Assembly (NCBI GenBank): GCA_049324115.1
Contig: JBMOMN010000036.1
Location: forward strand, 1-64,000
Origin: UBA5796 sp040752455
Lineage (GTDB): Bacteria; Chloroflexota; Anaerolineae; Anaerolineales; Villigracilaceae
Length of the DNA stretch: 64,000 bases
Reading direction: 5' to 3'
The number at the start of each line of letters is the position of its first letter. The first letter of the stretch is position 1. The notes beneath the pieces were generated by a model, which worked only from the letters and a program-made list of their open reading frames with translations, did no database searches and was not told where the DNA came from. Below, piece after piece: positions 16,026 through 24,341 of the stretch. A program made the position numbers and the translations under genes.

Positions 16026-18545
16026 TTACTCGGAGCCGAACAATTCCGGCTGGGCATCTTCCGGTTTGTCGCCGTTGCCGTTGATTTTGGCCCCGGCCCG
16101 CTTCAGGTCCGAGGCGGCGATGCGCGCCACAGCCGCGACGTAATCGCCGGCTTGCAGGCGCATCATGCGCACGCCCCGGGTCGAGCGCCCGGCCACTTTG
16201 ACTTCCTTCACTTTCAGGCGGATGGCGACGCCGTTGGCCGAGATGAGGGTCATGTGGTCTTCCGGCTGGACGACGCGGGCGGCGGTAATCTTGCCCACTA
16301 CCGGGATGGCCTTCTTGTCAATCGTGGACACTCCGCCGGTGGCGCGCCCCTTGGCCGGATACTCGTCGAGGGGCGTTTGCTTGCCAAAACCGCCCTCAGT
16401 GACGATCAGCAGCGACCCGCCCGGCTGGACCTTGGTCATGCTGGTGACGGCGTCGCCTTTCGCCAGGCGGATACCCTGCACGCCGCTGGCAGCCCGTCCC
16501 ATCGAGCGGACCTCGTCCTCGGCGAAGCGCAGGGCCTGTCCCTGGGCGGTGACGAGGATGATCTCATCCTTGCCGGTGGTCAGGCGCGCCCAGCCGAGTT
16601 CGTCGTCGGCGTCGAGGGTCATGGCGATCAGGCCCGAAGGCCGCACGGAGGCAAATTCCTCCAGGTCAACCCGCTTGATCCTGCCTTTGACCGTCGCCAG
16701 GGTGCAGTAACCGTGCGAGTCGAACCTCGTGACCGCGATGGCCGCGGTGATGCGCTCGTTGGCGTCGAGGCTGAGCACGTTGACAATCGGCATCCCTTTC
16801 CCGGTCCGGCCTGAATCGGGGATCTGGTAAACCTTTTCGGAGTAGACCTTGCCCTTGTCCGAGAAGAACAGCACCGTCTGCAAGGTGCGGGCGGGCAGCA
16901 CCATCAGCACTTCATCTTCTTCCTTGGTGGCGTGGGCCGTGACGCCGCGCCCGCCGATCCCCTGGGATTTGTAGGCGCTGGCCGAAGTGCGCTTGATGTA
17001 GCCGCGTTCGGTCAGGCTGATGAGCACCGCCTCGTCCTGGACCAGGTCTTCCAGGCTGAGTTCCTCGGTGGCGTCGGCGGCGATGCGCGTCCGGCGGTCG
17101 TCGCCATATTTTTCCGAGATTTCGCGCATGTCGTCCTGGATCAGGGTCAGGATCTTCTTCGGGTTGGCGAGCAGGTCTTCGAGGTAGGCGATCTGGGCCA
17201 TGACCTGTTTGTGCTCTTCTTCGATCTTCCAGCGTTCGAGGGCGGCCAGGCGGCGCAGTTGCATGTCGAGGATGGCCTGGGCCTGGAGTTCGCTCAGTTT
17301 GAAGCGCGTCATCAGGCGCTCTTTGGCCGCGTCTGCATCCTGCGACTCGCGGATGGTCTGGATCACGGCGTCTATGTTTTCGAGGGCGATCAGCAGCCCG
17401 TCTAAGATGTGGGCGCGGGCGCGGGCCTTGGCCAGCTCGAAGTTCGAGCGGCGGACGATGATCGTCTGGCGGTGTTCGATGAAGATTTGCAGGGCGCGCT
17501 TGAGCGAGAGCAGGCGCGGCTCGCCGTCCACCAGGGCCAGCAACTGCACCCCAAAAGTGGACTGGAGCATGGTGTACTTGTAAAGCTGGTTGAGCACCTT
17601 CTTGGGCTGGGCGCCGCGCTTGAGTTCGATGACGATGCTCATGCCGCGCTGGTCGGATTCGTCGCGCAGGTCGGAGATGGCGTCAATACGCTCTTCGCGC
17701 ACCAGTTCGGCGATCCGCTCGATCAGGCTGGCCTTGTTGACCTGGTAGGGGATTTCGGTGATGACGATCTGGAAGCGACCGCCCTTCATTTCCTCGATGT
17801 GGGCCACGCCGCGCATGACGATCCGTCCCTTGCCGAAACTGTAAGCCTGGAGGATGCCCTCCCGCCCGACGATCAGGCCGCCGGTCGGGAAATCGGGGCC
17901 GGGAATGTGTTCGAGCAGGGCTTCGGAGGGAATGTCGTCCGCCTGGTCGAAATTATCAATCAGGTAGATGACCGCGTTCGCCAGTTCGCGCAAGTTATGG
18001 GGCGGGATGTTGGTGGCCATACCGACCGCAATGCCGGAGGTGCCGTTGAGCAGCAGGTTGGGGATGCGGGAGGGCAGGACGGTGGGTTCTTCGAGCGAAT
18101 CGTCGAAGTTGGGAGCAAAGTCAACCGTATCTTTTTCGATGTCCGCCAGCAGTTCCTCGGCCAGCCGGGATATGCGGGCCTCGGTGTAACGCATGGCTGC
18201 CGGGGCGTCGCCGTCTATCGAACCAAAGTTGCCCTGGCCGTCCACCAGCAGGTAGCGCATGGAAAAATCCTGGGCCATGCGGGCCATCGAGTCGTAAACG
18301 GCCACGTCGCCGTGGGGATGGTACTTGCCCAGCACCTCGCCGACGATGCGGGCGGATTTTTTGTAGGGGCTGTTGGCCCGGATGCCGAGTTCGTGCATAG
18401 CGAACAGGATACGGCGATGGACCGGCTTCAGCCCGTCGCGGGCGTCGGGCAGGGCGCGGGCAACGATGGTGCTCATGGCATAATCGAGGAACGCGTCCCG
18501 CATCTGGCGGTCAATATCTACCTGTTGAATGGTTCCAATTTCCAT
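16026..18545 (-). CDS. gyrA: DNA gyrase subunit A
   Basis: An 839-residue type IIA topoisomerase subunit. The winged-helix breakage domain has the catalytic Tyr120 in Ala-Met-Arg-Tyr-Thr-Glu, followed by the coiled-coil tower and a six-bladed C-terminal domain. A GyrA-box-like Gln-Gly-Ile-Gly-Gly-Arg-Gly identifies gyrase rather than topoisomerase IV. In the quinolone-determining region the residue matching E. coli Ser83 is Val81, with Asp85 kept; this change often lowers quinolone binding. gyrB is not in the window. The C-terminal tail is acidic. Confidence 0.97.
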   Translation of the reverse strand: MEIGTIQQVDIDRQMRDAFLDYAMSTIVARALPDARDGLKPVHRRILFAMHELGIRANSPYKKSARIVGEVLGKYHPHGDVAVYDSMARMAQDFSMRYLLVDGQGNFGSIDGDAPAAMRYTEARISRLAEELLADIEKDTVDFAPNFDDSLEEPTVLPSRIPNLLLNGTSGIAVGMATNIPPHNLRELANAVIYLIDNFDQADDIPSEALLEHIPGPDFPTGGLIVGREGILQAYSFGKGRIVMRGVAHIEEMKGGRFQIVITEIPYQVNKASLIERIAELVREERIDAISDLRDESDQRGMSIVIELKRGAQPKKVLNQLYKYTMLQSTFGVQLLALVDGEPRLLSLKRALQIFIEHRQTIIVRRSNFELAKARARAHILDGLLIALENIDAVIQTIRESQDADAAKERLMTRFKLSELQAQAILDMQLRRLAALERWKIEEEHKQVMAQIAYLEDLLANPKKILTLIQDDMREISEKYGDDRRTRIAADATEELSLEDLVQDEAVLISLTERGYIKRTSASAYKSQGIGGRGVTAHATKEEDEVLMVLPARTLQTVLFFSDKGKVYSEKVYQIPDSGRTGKGMPIVNVLSLDANERITAAIAVTRFDSHGYCTLATVKGRIKRVDLEEFASVRPSGLIAMTLDADDELGWARLTTGKDEIILVTAQGQALRFAEDEVRSMGRAASGVQGIRLAKGDAVTSMTKVQPGGSLLIVTEGGFGKQTPLDEYPAKGRATGGVSTIDKKAIPVVGKITAARVVQPEDHMTLISANGVAIRLKVKEVKVAGRSTRGVRMMRLQAGDYVAAVARIAASDLKRAGAKINGNGDKPEDAQPELFGSE

Positions 18546-18701
18546 AGGCTTGCCTTTAAATCTCTTCGGGTTTTTAGCAAAATGAAGGCCGGTACACAGA
18601 CCGGCCCAGGTTGCCTAGCGACCCCAATTATACCATCCCCCTGTTTCACTAAAAGAGCCTGTCCGAAAATTCCAGGAGTGCCGACTTCAGCGATTAATCC
18701 T

Positions 18702-18808
18702 GGAGTGCGGACTTCAGTCCGCCGGTCCGCCGGTCCGCCGGTCCGCCGGTCCGCCGGTCCGCCGGTCCGCCAGTCCGCCGGGAACAGGCAAGCTGAAGCT
18801 TGCACTCC
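18702..18808 (+). repeat. Cloverleaf-like repeat with an octamer expansion
   Basis: An outer stem GGAGTGC/GCACTCC (18702-18708 and 18802-18808) encloses GCGGACTTCAGTCCGC and GCAAGCTGAAGCTTGC hairpins. Between them the octamer RGTCCGCC is repeated about eight times (18716-18779; six units are identical). The same element occurs at 34387-34839 and 58434-58602. A partial copy lies just upstream at 18674. Confidence 0.8.
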
Positions 18809-18859
18809 TTTTTCGGATAGAGAGCAATGAAAAACCCGCCTTCCAGCGGGTTCGATCTG

Positions 18860-18943
<84 letters not shown>

Positions 18944-19223
18944 AACTTCCGCAGGCGCTTTGGCGTGCGCCGTGCGGGTTGTATTTTATCCGAAACCGCG
19001 AATTTGTCAACCTGAGTTTCGATTTTCACAATAGATTCTGCTGCAAAACCTTTTTCACCGCGAAGGCCGCGAAGAGCGCAAAGAATTTCCTAAAGTTCCC
19101 GAAGAAACATAGGGGGACTCTTGGGGTTCCTTCACGTTTTCCAAAATTCCTTCGCGACCTTCGTTTCTTCGCGGTGAGATTTAACCCTTTTGCAGTGGAC
19201 TCACAATATTTTTCGGGTCTTGG
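18944..19223. other. Intergenic stretch with degenerate GCGAAG-type repeats
   Basis: The stretch holds two facing copies of a GCGAAGAA/TTCTTCGCGG word (about 19055-19075 and 19160-19180) bounded by TTTCACCGCGAAG and TTCGCGGTGAGA, so it is roughly palindromic over 130 bases. No gene was found. Confidence 0.5.
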
Positions 19224-20891
19224 TTATGCCGGCGCCAATTCGTAAAGTTCGCGGACGGATTTGCCATCGGCCAGCCAGATGCGGGTGGCGAAACGCCGGA
19301 TGAAATAGCGGTCGTGGACGACGGCCAGGACCGTCCCGTCGAAACCGGTCAAGGCCTGCTCGAAACGGGACCGGGAGGGGATGTCGAGGTGGTTGATGGG
19401 TTCGTCCAGGACGAGGAAGGTGCAACCCCGGGCGACCAGCAGCGCCAATTGGAGACGGGCGCGCTCTCCGTAGGAAAGTTCCCCGCTGGGGCGAAGGGGA
19501 TCGTCGCCGCTGAACAGGAAAAAGTGCAGGAAGCGCCGCGCTTCGGTCTCGCTGAAGGATGCCGCCCGCCGGACGGTTTCCAGGGCGCTGAGAGACGGGT
19601 CGAGCAACTCCTGTTCCTGGGCCATGTACCCGAGCCGGACCGAGGCCCCCAGCCGGAGCGCGCCGCCCGGCGGATCAAGCTCCCCCGCAATCGTGCGGAT
19701 GAGGGTCGTCTTGCCGGAACCGTTCGGCCCGGTCAGGACGATCCGCTCCCCGGCGCGGACGTTCAGGTTCAGGGCTTCGAGCAGCGGCACGTGGCCGGGA
19801 TAGCCGACCGACAGATTGTCAGTAACCAGCACATCTTTCGATTGGACGGCTGGGACGCCGAAATCCAGTTTCATCTGCCAGGAGGAACGTGGCTTCTCGA
19901 CCCGTTCATCGGATTCGAGGAAACGCTCCAGCTTCTTCTCGCGGGATTTGGCTTTTTTGGCAACTTTCTTGGCGATCCCCTGCTGGTAAGATTTGAAGCC
20001 TTTGATCTTGTACTCCGGCCCGCCGATGCGGATGGAACTGGCCTTGCGCTCGGTACTGGCGGCCTGTTCCTTGACGCGGGCGATGTCCTGCCGCATCCGC
20101 CGGATCTCAGCCTGCTGATCGGCATAAGCCTGCTGCTGTTTCTCCAACTCGGCCAGTTTCTGCCCGGCGTAGTCCGTGTAGTTGCCGGGATAGGATTTGA
20201 GGGAGCCTGTGGCCGGGTCGAGTTCGAGGATGGCGGTGACGGTGTTGTCCAGGAAGGCCCGGTCGTGGGACACGATCAGGGCCGCGCCGTTGAAGCGCGC
20301 CAGCCAGCCTTCGAGCCATTCGAGCATGGCGATGTCGAGGTGGTTGGTGGGTTCGTCGAGCAGGAGCAGGTGCGGTTCCTGGACCAGGAGTCTCGCCAGC
20401 ATCAGGCGGGTCTTCTGCCCGCCGGAGAGATGCTCGACCGGGGTGTCGAGGCTGAACTCCGCCAGCCTCAGAGGGCCGAGGACGGATCCGGGCCGGATGG
20501 CAGCCCCCGCAAGCCGGGCCAGGGTTTCGTCATAGCGCTGCTGGAGGGCCGCGTCTTGCGGATTGGCGGCCAGGGCGGCCGCCAGGGAAGCGATTTCGGT
20601 TTCGGGATCAGCCGTCGAAACGGGAGCCAGCCCGAGGGCCGTCCGCAGCGTCTGCCCGGGATCATGGTCCAGGCCCTGGGCCAGGTATCCGATCCGCAGG
20701 CCGGGACGCGTGAGGGCCACCGTCCCTTCGTCCGGCTTTTCGAGGCCGGCCAGGATGCGGATCAGGGTGGTCTTGCCGCAGCCGTTCGGGCCGACCAGCC
20801 CGAGGCGCTCCCCGGCGCTGATATTGAATGAAATGTCTTGCAAGATGGGCTGGATGCCGTAAGTTTTGGATAGGTGATGAGCGGTAAGCAT
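19224..20891 (-). CDS. ABC-F family ribosome-acting ATPase
   Basis: The 555-residue protein has two ABC ATPase domains and no membrane helices. Walker A sequences are Gly-Pro-Asn-Gly-Cys-Gly-Lys (about 34-40) and Gly-Pro-Asn-Gly-Ser-Gly-Lys (near 387); signatures are LSGGQ (near 155) and LSYGE. A Lys/Gln/Ala-rich helical linker (about 235-325) is the P-site tRNA interaction motif region. ABC-F proteins bind the ribosomal E site and either aid translation or displace antibiotics. The subclass is not assignable by eye. The leader (20892-21022) has a short peptide, an SD-sequestering stem and a terminator, as in drug-inducible ABC-F resistance genes. Confidence 0.9.
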   Translation of the reverse strand: MLTAHHLSKTYGIQPILQDISFNISAGERLGLVGPNGCGKTTLIRILAGLEKPDEGTVALTRPGLRIGYLAQGLDHDPGQTLRTALGLAPVSTADPETEIASLAAALAANPQDAALQQRYDETLARLAGAAIRPGSVLGPLRLAEFSLDTPVEHLSGGQKTRLMLARLLVQEPHLLLLDEPTNHLDIAMLEWLEGWLARFNGAALIVSHDRAFLDNTVTAILELDPATGSLKSYPGNYTDYAGQKLAELEKQQQAYADQQAEIRRMRQDIARVKEQAASTERKASSIRIGGPEYKIKGFKSYQQGIAKKVAKKAKSREKKLERFLESDERVEKPRSSWQMKLDFGVPAVQSKDVLVTDNLSVGYPGHVPLLEALNLNVRAGERIVLTGPNGSGKTTLIRTIAGELDPPGGALRLGASVRLGYMAQEQELLDPSLSALETVRRAASFSETEARRFLHFFLFSGDDPLRPSGELSYGERARLQLALLVARGCTFLVLDEPINHLDIPSRSRFEQALTGFDGTVLAVVHDRYFIRRFATRIWLADGKSVRELYELAPA

Positions 20892-21034
20892 AAGGTCTCC
20901 TGTAGGTTAAACGAAAACCGGGGGCAAACGCCCCCGGCTGGGATCAAATCGCAGCGGGTCGTACCCCGGAACTGGTCTTATGGACTACAGGCTGTCAATC
21001 ATTCCTTATGCTCCTTGCGGACGCCGGGATTATA
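20892..21034 (-). promoter_or_regulatory. Leader-peptide attenuator of the ABC-F gene
   Basis: On the reverse strand TATAAT (21034-21029) starts a leader of about 130 bases. AGGAG (21015-21011) and an ATG eight bases later encode Met-Ile-Asp-Ser-Leu-stop (21002-20985). CCTGTAG at the peptide's end (20991-20985) can pair with CTACAGG (20905-20899), which overlaps the ABC-F AGGAG. Between them CCGGGGGC-GTTT-GCCCCCGG (20937-20918) followed by TTTTCGTTT is a strong intrinsic terminator. An upstream CCGGGG could pair with its 3' arm as antiterminator. Ribosome stalling on the leader peptide would be expected to switch these folds. Confidence 0.75.
20985..21002 (-). CDS. Five-residue leader peptide (MIDSL)
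   Basis: ATG ATT GAC AGC CTG TAG is placed eight bases after AGGAG. Its last codon and stop form the 5' half of the stem that would hide the ABC-F ribosome site. Too short to be judged by coding statistics; supported by position only. Confidence 0.55.
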   Translation of the reverse strand: MIDSL

Positions 21035-21056
21035 GCACAGGTTGGCGGAGAATCAT

Positions 21057-23126
21057 TTATTCTTCGCGCTTCTCGGCGATTTCCTTCTGGCGGATGGCGA
21101 TCAGCTCGGCCGCCAGGTGCTGCGGGACGGTCTCGTAGTGGTCGAATTCCATCGAGAAGTAGCCGCGGCCGGCGGTCATCGAGCGGATCTGGGTGGTGTA
21201 GCGCAGCATTTCGGCCAGCGGCACCTGGGCGATGACGGTCGTCTGGCCGCGCTCGGTCTCGGTGCCCATCACGCGCCCGCGGCGGGTGTTCAGGTCGCCC
21301 ATTACGTCGCCCATGTGGGCATCCGGCACGGTGACCCGCACCAGCATGATCGGCTCGAACAGCACGGGACCGGCATCCTGCACGGCCAGCTTGAAGGCTT
21401 CGCGGGCGGCGGTCTCGAAGGCCACCGGCTTGGAATCGACCGGGTGCTCCTTGCCGTCGTAAACCGAGACGTGGACGTTGTTCATCGGATAACCGGCGAT
21501 CACGCCTTCCTTCATCACGTTGGTAATGCCCTTGCGGATGGCAGGTTCATACGATTGCGAGACCGCGCCGCCGAAAACATCCCAGGTGAGGCTGAAATCT
21601 TCGTCGGGGAGGGGATCAATATTGATGTGGACCTCTCCGAACTGGCCCGCGCCGCCGGTCTGTTTCTTGTGGCGGTACATCGCATTACCCTTCTTGGTGA
21701 TGCCCTCGCGGTACGGGACCTTCGGCTCATGCGTTACGAGATGGACCTGTAGCTTGGTCTCGGCCCGGCGGATGGCCACGTCAATGTGCTGGTCGCCCAT
21801 GCCTTGCAGGATGGTCTGCCCGGTGGCCTGTTCGTTGTGCCACGAGAGGGTCATGTCTTCTTCGCACAGGCGGGTCAGCGAGGGGGAGATCTTGGCCGAG
21901 TCGGCCTGGGTCTTGGGGAAGACGGCCACCCGGTAGAGGGCGTTCGGGTATTCGGGGACGGGCAGGGTCAGCGGGTGGGCTTTGTCGCACAGGGTATCGC
22001 CGGTGGCGGTCTCGCTCAGCTTCGCCACTGTGCCGATATCACCCGAATGGATCACTTTGACCGGGGAAGTCTCCTTGCCGCGCATGATGCTCAGGCTGGC
22101 CATGCGCTCTTCCACTTCCTTTTTCGGGTTCCACAGGCGGCTGTCAGCCTGGATCATGCCGGAATAGACCCGGAAGAAGGTCTGCTTGCCGACGAACGGG
22201 TCGGCAGTCGTCTTCCAGACGTAAGCGGCCAGCGGACCGGCGTCGGAGGCCCGAAGCTGCTCATCGCCGTTCCTGCCCTGGGCCGTCACCGCCGGGACCT
22301 CCGCCGGGGAGGGCAGCAGGTCCACGATGGCGTCCAGCAGGCGGACGACGCCTTTTTCGTTGCCGGTGGCCGAGGCGAAGACCGGGATAAAGGACCCGGA
22401 GAGGATCGCCTTCCTGAAACCGCGCACCAGCTCCTCGTCCGTGAGTTCGCCGCTGTCGAGATATTTTTCGAGCAGGGCATCCTCCCCTTCCGCAGCCGCC
22501 TCGATCAGGGCAATGCGGGCCTCCTCGGCAGCGTCTTTGTATTCAGATGGGATCTCGACCGGTTTGTTGTCGAGGCCGTAGGCTTTCATCGTGATCAGGT
22601 CAATCACGCCCTTGAAATCGGCTTTCTCGCCCCAGGGAAGTTGCGCCGGGACCAGGCGGATCTCGGAAAATTCGGCCACCGAGCCGAGCGCCTTCTGGAA
22701 GTTGGCGTTGTCGCGATCCATCTTGTTGATCACCACGGCCCGCGGCAGGTTGAACTGGCTGCAATAGCGCCAGGCGATCTCCGTGCCGACCTCCAGGCCG
22801 GAAACCGCATCCACCAGGACGAGGGCCGCGTCGGCTACCCGCAAGGCGGAGATCACCTCCCCGACGAAGTCGGTATAGCCCGGCGCGTCGAGGACGTTGA
22901 TCTTGTGGTTGCGGTATTCCACCGGCACTACGCTGGTGTAGAGCGAAATCTTGCGGCGAATTTCTTCATCATCATGGTCGGATATGGTTGTCCCGTCCTC
23001 GATCTTGCCCAGGCGGGTCGTCCCCCCCGAAAAATGCAGGAACGCTTCTGCCATCATTGTTTTTCCCGCGCTGCCGTGAGCCACCAATGCGACATTGCGG
23101 ATAAACTCGGTGGTATACTCTTTCAT
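21057..23126 (-). CDS. Elongation factor G-like GTPase
   Basis: From the ATG at 23126 the protein is 689 residues, close to EF-G length. A longer upstream frame lacks family similarity and was not used. The G-domain shows the P-loop Ala-His-Gly-Ser-Ala-Gly-Lys-Thr, Asp-Ala-Pro-Gly-Tyr and Asn-Lys-Met-Asp, followed by domains II-V. The P-loop differs from canonical EF-G (Ala-His-Ile-Asp-Ala-Gly-Lys), so this is probably a paralogue of the FusA2/EF-G-like class rather than the housekeeping factor. It lies directly upstream of the ABC-F promoter; both act on the ribosome, but there is no direct evidence that they work together. Confidence 0.88.
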   Translation of the reverse strand: MKEYTTEFIRNVALVAHGSAGKTMMAEAFLHFSGGTTRLGKIEDGTTISDHDDEEIRRKISLYTSVVPVEYRNHKINVLDAPGYTDFVGEVISALRVADAALVLVDAVSGLEVGTEIAWRYCSQFNLPRAVVINKMDRDNANFQKALGSVAEFSEIRLVPAQLPWGEKADFKGVIDLITMKAYGLDNKPVEIPSEYKDAAEEARIALIEAAAEGEDALLEKYLDSGELTDEELVRGFRKAILSGSFIPVFASATGNEKGVVRLLDAIVDLLPSPAEVPAVTAQGRNGDEQLRASDAGPLAAYVWKTTADPFVGKQTFFRVYSGMIQADSRLWNPKKEVEERMASLSIMRGKETSPVKVIHSGDIGTVAKLSETATGDTLCDKAHPLTLPVPEYPNALYRVAVFPKTQADSAKISPSLTRLCEEDMTLSWHNEQATGQTILQGMGDQHIDVAIRRAETKLQVHLVTHEPKVPYREGITKKGNAMYRHKKQTGGAGQFGEVHINIDPLPDEDFSLTWDVFGGAVSQSYEPAIRKGITNVMKEGVIAGYPMNNVHVSVYDGKEHPVDSKPVAFETAAREAFKLAVQDAGPVLFEPIMLVRVTVPDAHMGDVMGDLNTRRGRVMGTETERGQTTVIAQVPLAEMLRYTTQIRSMTAGRGYFSMEFDHYETVPQHLAAELIAIRQKEIAEKREE

Positions 23127-23241
23127 GTTCAAGAACACCTTTCGTGTTTTGGGATAAAGCCAGAGCATGATTGTAAACAAAGACGATTGAATTGTCAAAG
23201 TGAGCTTTGTCACCTGAATTTCCTCATTAATTGGGAACCCC

Positions 23242-23724
23242 ATGCAGCAATATCTCAACTCCCATTCCCTCGTCATTATCGCCCTGGCGCTGGTCGCATT
23301 GGCAGCCTTTCTCCTCCTGCGCGACAAGCCCAAATGGAGTGACCTGCTCGCCTTCGGCGTGATCGTCGCCGGGCTGGCAGCGGCCTGGTTTGCCCTCCGG
23401 CCCACCCAGACCCCGCTCATGGAAAGCTCGGCCAAAGTCCAGGCCATGATCGGGGCGGGTAAACCCGTCCTGCTCGAATTCCAATCCCCCTACTGAATTG
23501 CCTGCACGATGATGAAACCCGTCGTGGACGGGCTGGAAAAGGAACTCAACGGCCGGGTGGAATTCATCCGCCTGAACATCCAAGATGAAGCCGGCCAGGA
23601 ACTCGCCCCGCTGTACGGCTTCGAGTACACACCCACTTTCATTTTCTTCGACGCCCAGGGCAACGAGGTCTGGCGCGAGGTCGGGCGTCTGGACCCGCAG
23701 CGGGTGCGCGACGCCCTGGAATAG
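23242..23724 (+). CDS. Membrane-anchored thioredoxin, candidate selenoprotein (TGA = Sec85)
   Basis: One frame of 160 residues is interrupted only by TGA at 23494-23496. Two N-terminal membrane helices (about 9-27 and 33-53) lead into a thioredoxin fold. The TGA falls exactly at the first active-site cysteine: Phe-Gln-Ser-Pro-Tyr-[TGA]-Ile-Ala-Cys88-Thr-Met-Met-Lys-Pro, a UxxC motif. After it the fold continues with the Asn-Ile-Gln-Asp strand and the cis-Pro site Tyr-Thr-Pro-Thr. Hairpins suited to a bacterial SECIS follow the TGA (23500-23533). It would act as a thiol reductant or oxidant on the outer face of the membrane. The alternative, a nonsense mutation or sequencing error, would have to hit that one residue by chance. 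The methyltransferase gene starts one base after the stop codon. Confidence 0.8.
23500..23533 (+). promoter_or_regulatory. Candidate bacterial SECIS hairpin
   Basis: Three bases after TGA, GCCTG-CACGA (23500-23509) can pair with TCGTG-GA-CGGGC (23522-23533), leaving a two-base bulge and a 12-base loop whose second base is G. A competing perfect hairpin is CCCGTC-GTG-GACGGG (23518-23532). Bacterial SECIS elements lie just after the Sec codon with a G early in the apical loop; either fold is compatible. Confidence 0.55.
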
Positions 23725-23725
23725 C

Positions 23726-24286
23726 ATGTTCCGCCGCCTGATCTTCAACCTGTGGTACCTGCGCCGCCCGCCCTGGGACAGCGGCATCACCCCACCCGAA
23801 CTCAAAGAATTCATCGCCACGCATGATCCCGGCCGCGCCCTCGACATCGGCTGCGGCAGCGGGACGAACGTGGTCGCCCTGGCCGAAGCCGGCTGGCAGG
23901 TCACGGGCGTGGATTTCGCCCCGCAGGCCGTCAAAAAAGCCCGCGCCAAAGTCCGCCAGGCCGGCGTATCTGCCGACCTGCGGGTGGGCGACGCGACGCA
24001 GCTCAAGGGCATCACCGGCCCGTTCGATCTGGCTCTCGACATCGGCTGTTTTCACGGGCTGGGCGCGGGGAAGGTGGACTACCTCGCCGCCCTGGACCGG
24101 GTGCTGGCCCCGGGCGGATCCTGGCTGATGTACGGATTCTTCAAATCCCCGCCGGATCACGCGGGACCCGGGCTTGCCGCGCCCGACCTGGGCCTGATCC
24201 ACGCCCATTTCGCTCTCATCTCCCGGCAAGACGGCTTCGACAAACACCAGCGCCCCTCGGCCTGGTTTTTGTACCAAAAACCGTAA
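23726..24286 (+). CDS. Class I SAM-dependent methyltransferase
   Basis: A 186-residue Rossmann methyltransferase with motif I Leu-Asp-Ile-Gly-Cys-Gly-Ser-Gly-Thr-Asn (39-48), acidic residue Val-Asp after strand 2, and a Leu-Ala-Pro-Gly-Gly post-motif. It is small and resembles the TehB/thiol-methyltransferase-like group. The ATG is one base after the stop of the candidate selenoprotein, so the genes are coupled. Substrate is unknown; a chalcogen or thiol compound is a guess from the neighbour. Confidence 0.85.
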   Translation: MFRRLIFNLWYLRRPPWDSGITPPELKEFIATHDPGRALDIGCGSGTNVVALAEAGWQVTGVDFAPQAVKKARAKVRQAGVSADLRVGDATQLKGITGPFDLALDIGCFHGLGAGKVDYLAALDRVLAPGGSWLMYGFFKSPPDHAGPGLAAPDLGLIHAHFALISRQDGFDKHQRPSAWFLYQKP

Positions 24287-24288
24287 CA

Positions 24289-24327
24289 AAACTTCGGAAG
24301 TATTACAAAAGAAGACTTCCGAAGTTT
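24289..24327. repeat. ACTTCGGAAGT inverted-repeat element
   Basis: AAACTTCGGAAGT (24289-24301) and ACTTCCGAAGTTT (24315-24327) are inverted copies. The same core palindrome recurs at 25307-25319, 28968-28982 and 29019-29033. Confidence 0.7.
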
Positions 24328-24341
24328 GCCTGAATACTGGT

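Noticed and set aside
23127..23447. An N-terminal extension of the EF-G-like gene.
   Set aside because: EF-G similarity starts at 23126, and the extension overlaps the divergent thioredoxin gene.
23494..23496. Treating the TGA as an ordinary stop giving two short proteins.
   Set aside because: The upstream part would end in mid-fold and the downstream part would lack a start and half its active site; the TGA coincides with the catalytic Cys. Sec machinery still has to be confirmed.
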